DNA from: Streptomyces xanthii
Lineage (GTDB): Bacteria > Actinomycetota > Actinomycetes > Streptomycetales > Streptomycetaceae
Length of the DNA stretch: 64,000 bases
Reading direction: 5' to 3'
NCBI RefSeq assembly: GCF_014621695.1
Contig: NZ_CP061281.1
Location: 5,332,001 to 5,396,000, forward strand
Shown here: in pieces, positions 62,446 to 64,000 of the stretch
How positions within the stretch are numbered: the stretch's first letter is position 1
How the letters are laid out: each line of letters opens with the position of its first letter
The notes under the pieces: generated by a model
What the model was told of the DNA's origin: nothing
The model's database searches: none
Seen by the model: only the letters and a program-made list of their open reading frames with translations
Program-made: the position numbers and the translations under genes

Positions 62446-64000
62446 CTAGTCGACCTCGGCGACAGCCTGCGCGAACTGAGCTTCGTACAGCCGCTGGTAC
62501 GCCCCGCCCGCGGAGACGAGGTCCTCGTGCGAGCCCTGCTCCACGATCGACCCGTTCTCCATGACCAGAATCGTGTCGGCGTCGCGGATCGTCGAGAGAC
62601 GGTGCGCGATGACGAACGAGGTCCGCCCCGAGGCGAGCCGCGCCATGGCCTTCTGGATGAGCACCTCGGTGCGGGTGTCGACGGAGGAGGTCGCCTCGTC
62701 GAGCACGAGGATCACAGGGTCGGACAGGAACGCCCGGGCGATCGTGATGAGCTGCTTCTCGCCCGCGCTGACCCCCGTCCCCTCGTCGTCGATCACCGTG
62801 TCGTACCCGTCGGGCAGCGTCCGGATGAACCGGTCCGCGTGCGCGGCCCGCGCCGCCCGCTCGACGTCCTCCCGGGTGACCTCCTTCGCCGCGCCGTACG
62901 CGATGTTGTCCGCGATCGTCCCGCCGAACAGCCACGTGTCCTGGAGCACCATGCCGATCCCGGCCCGCAGCTCGTCCCGGGACATCTCCGCGATGTCGAC
63001 CCCGTCGAGCGTGATCCGTCCGCCGGTGACGTCGTAGAACCGCAGCAGCAGATTGACCAGCGTCGTCTTGCCCGCACCCGTCGGCCCCACGATGGCGACC
63101 GTGTGCCCGGGCTCCGCCGTCAGCGACAGGTCCTCGATGAGCGGCCGGTCCGGGTCGTAACGGAAGGCGACGTGCTCGAACTCGACGTGCCCGCGCAGCC
63201 GTTCCGGCTTCCGCGGGGTCCGCGGGTCCGGCGACTGCTCCTCGGCGTCGAGCAGTTCGAAGATCCGCTCGGCGGAGGCGACGCCCGACTGCACCAGGTT
63301 CGCCATCGACGCGACCTGCGTCAGCGGCATCGAGAACTGGCGCGAGTACTGGATGAACGCCTGCACGTCACCGATGGACAGCGAACCGGACGCCACCCGC
63401 AGACCGCCGACCACGGCCACGAGCACATAGTTCAGGTTCGACACGAAGAACATCAGCGGCTGCATGATCCCGCTGTTGAACTGCGCCTTGAACGAGGCCT
63501 CGTACAGCGCCTCGTTCTGCTCGGCGAACTGCTCCGCCGACTCCTTCTGCCGGCCGAACACCTTCACCAGCGTGTGGCCCGTGTACATCTCCTCGATGTG
63601 CGCGTTCAGCACACCCGTGGTCTTCCACTGCTGCACGAACTGCGGCTGCGACCGCTTGCCGACCTTCGCCGCGACGACCACCGAGAGCGGCACCGTCACC
63701 AGCGCGACCAGCGCGAGCAGCCACGAGATCCAGAACATCATCACCAGCACGCCGACGATGGTCAGCAGCGAGTTGAGCATCTGCCCCATCGTCTGCTGGA
63801 GCGTCTGCCCGATGTTGTCGATGTCGTTCGTCGCCCGGCTCAGCACCTCGCCGCGCTTCTGCTTGTCGTAGTACGACAGCGGCAGCCGCTGCAGCTTGGC
63901 CTGCATGTCGCCGCGCAGCCTGGCCACCGCCAGGTTGATCGCGCGGTTGGCGAGCCGCGTGCCGATCATCATCGAGAAGCCGGCCACCGCGAACACGGCG
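62446..64000 (-). CDS. ABC multidrug-exporter half (fused permease-ATPase, partial)
   Basis: The gene runs off the right edge; 518 C-terminal codons are visible. The membrane part has LANRAINLAVARLRGDMQAK, LSYYDKQKRGEVLSRATNDI and the coupling-helix region; the ATPase has Walker A GPTGAGKTTL, Q-loop MVLQDTWLFGG, signature VSAGEKQLITIARAF and Walker B VILVLDEATSSVD. The signature VSAGE rather than LSGGQ is typical of the heterodimeric BmrCD/TmrAB-like type, so a second half-transporter gene is expected just outside the window. Confidence 0.93.
   Translation of the reverse strand, partial: AVFAVAGFSMMIGTRLANRAINLAVARLRGDMQAKLQRLPLSYYDKQKRGEVLSRATNDIDNIGQTLQQTMGQMLNSLLTIVGVLVMMFWISWLLALVALVTVPLSVVVAAKVGKRSQPQFVQQWKTTGVLNAHIEEMYTGHTLVKVFGRQKESAEQFAEQNEALYEASFKAQFNSGIMQPLMFFVSNLNYVLVAVVGGLRVASGSLSIGDVQAFIQYSRQFSMPLTQVASMANLVQSGVASAERIFELLDAEEQSPDPRTPRKPERLRGHVEFEHVAFRYDPDRPLIEDLSLTAEPGHTVAIVGPTGAGKTTLVNLLLRFYDVTGGRITLDGVDIAEMSRDELRAGIGMVLQDTWLFGGTIADNIAYGAAKEVTREDVERAARAAHADRFIRTLPDGYDTVIDDEGTGVSAGEKQLITIARAFLSDPVILVLDEATSSVDTRTEVLIQKAMARLASGRTSFVIAHRLSTIRDADTILVMENGSIVEQGSHEDLVSAGGAYQRLYEAQFAQAVAEVD

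Overview
This window looks like a chromosomal core segment of a Streptomyces (or close relative). It is very GC-rich, has many GTG starts and overlapping ATGA/GTGA junctions, and carries actinomycete-specific families: MmyB-like regulators, an XRE/DUF397 pair, class F sortase, Zur/ZnuABC and a HrdA-type sigma factor. From memory the gene order era - M4 protease - leuA - recO - uppS - zur - znu - glyS - dusB - ppdK - nirB - dgt - dnaG - hrdA matches the conserved S. coelicolor order around SCO2539 to SCO2463. No tRNA, rRNA, CRISPR, phage or transposase gene was seen.

Layout. 0-7.5 kb: end of era, a MmyB-like regulator divergent from a NAD-epimerase, a 1.2 kb repeat-rich non-coding stretch, a beta-glucosidase/sugar-permease pair, and a protealysin-type M4 protease with its emfourin-type inhibitor. 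7.5-17.7 kb: leuA behind a leucine-rich leader peptide, a TerB-like protein, a TM-helix membrane protein, a dienelactone-hydrolase-like protein, a membrane Ser/Thr kinase, an XRE/DUF397 pair divergent from two overlapping small genes, and an MFS pump divergent from an Rrf2 regulator. 17.7-24.4 kb: recO (with a duplicated 5' end), uppS, zur and znuABC with two Zur boxes, glyS. 24.6-31.3 kb: an AKR/TetR unit with a large palindromic operator, then two MFS pump / MmyB-like regulator cassettes with near-identical operators. 31.3-35.7 kb: dusB and ppdK. 35.8-43.6 kb: a small secreted protein followed by a read-through hairpin and an ABC-FtsX transporter, an SDR, and a carbohydrate-type ABC importer lacking an ATPase. 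43.6-54.3 kb: nitrate/nitrite assimilation (nirD, nirB, a NAD(P)H-type oxidoreductase behind a well-spaced GlnR box, a nitrate reductase, a sirohydrochlorin chelatase) mixed with sortase F, a secreted membrane-anchored protein, cutA and a SanA-like protein. 54.3-64 kb: dgt, ArsR-type regulator and TauE/SafE permease, a ferredoxin-reductase-like flavoprotein, dnaG, hrdA, and part of an ABC exporter.

How genes work together: NasA-like nitrate reductase, NirB/NirD and the siroheme chelatase form an assimilatory nitrate pathway. Zur is next to the zinc importer it probably controls. Three MmyB-like regulators each face a redox or efflux gene across a CCAG...CTGG dyad.

Most noteworthy: the triple in-series mini-ORF/duplication before recO; a secreted-protein/attenuator/ABC-FtsX cassette with no confidently assigned function; a nine-copy intergenic element with a 23-bp core, triplicated at 53 kb in a perfect 120-bp period; the shared operator of the MmyB cassettes; and a 44-bp four-half-site palindrome before the aldo/keto reductase.
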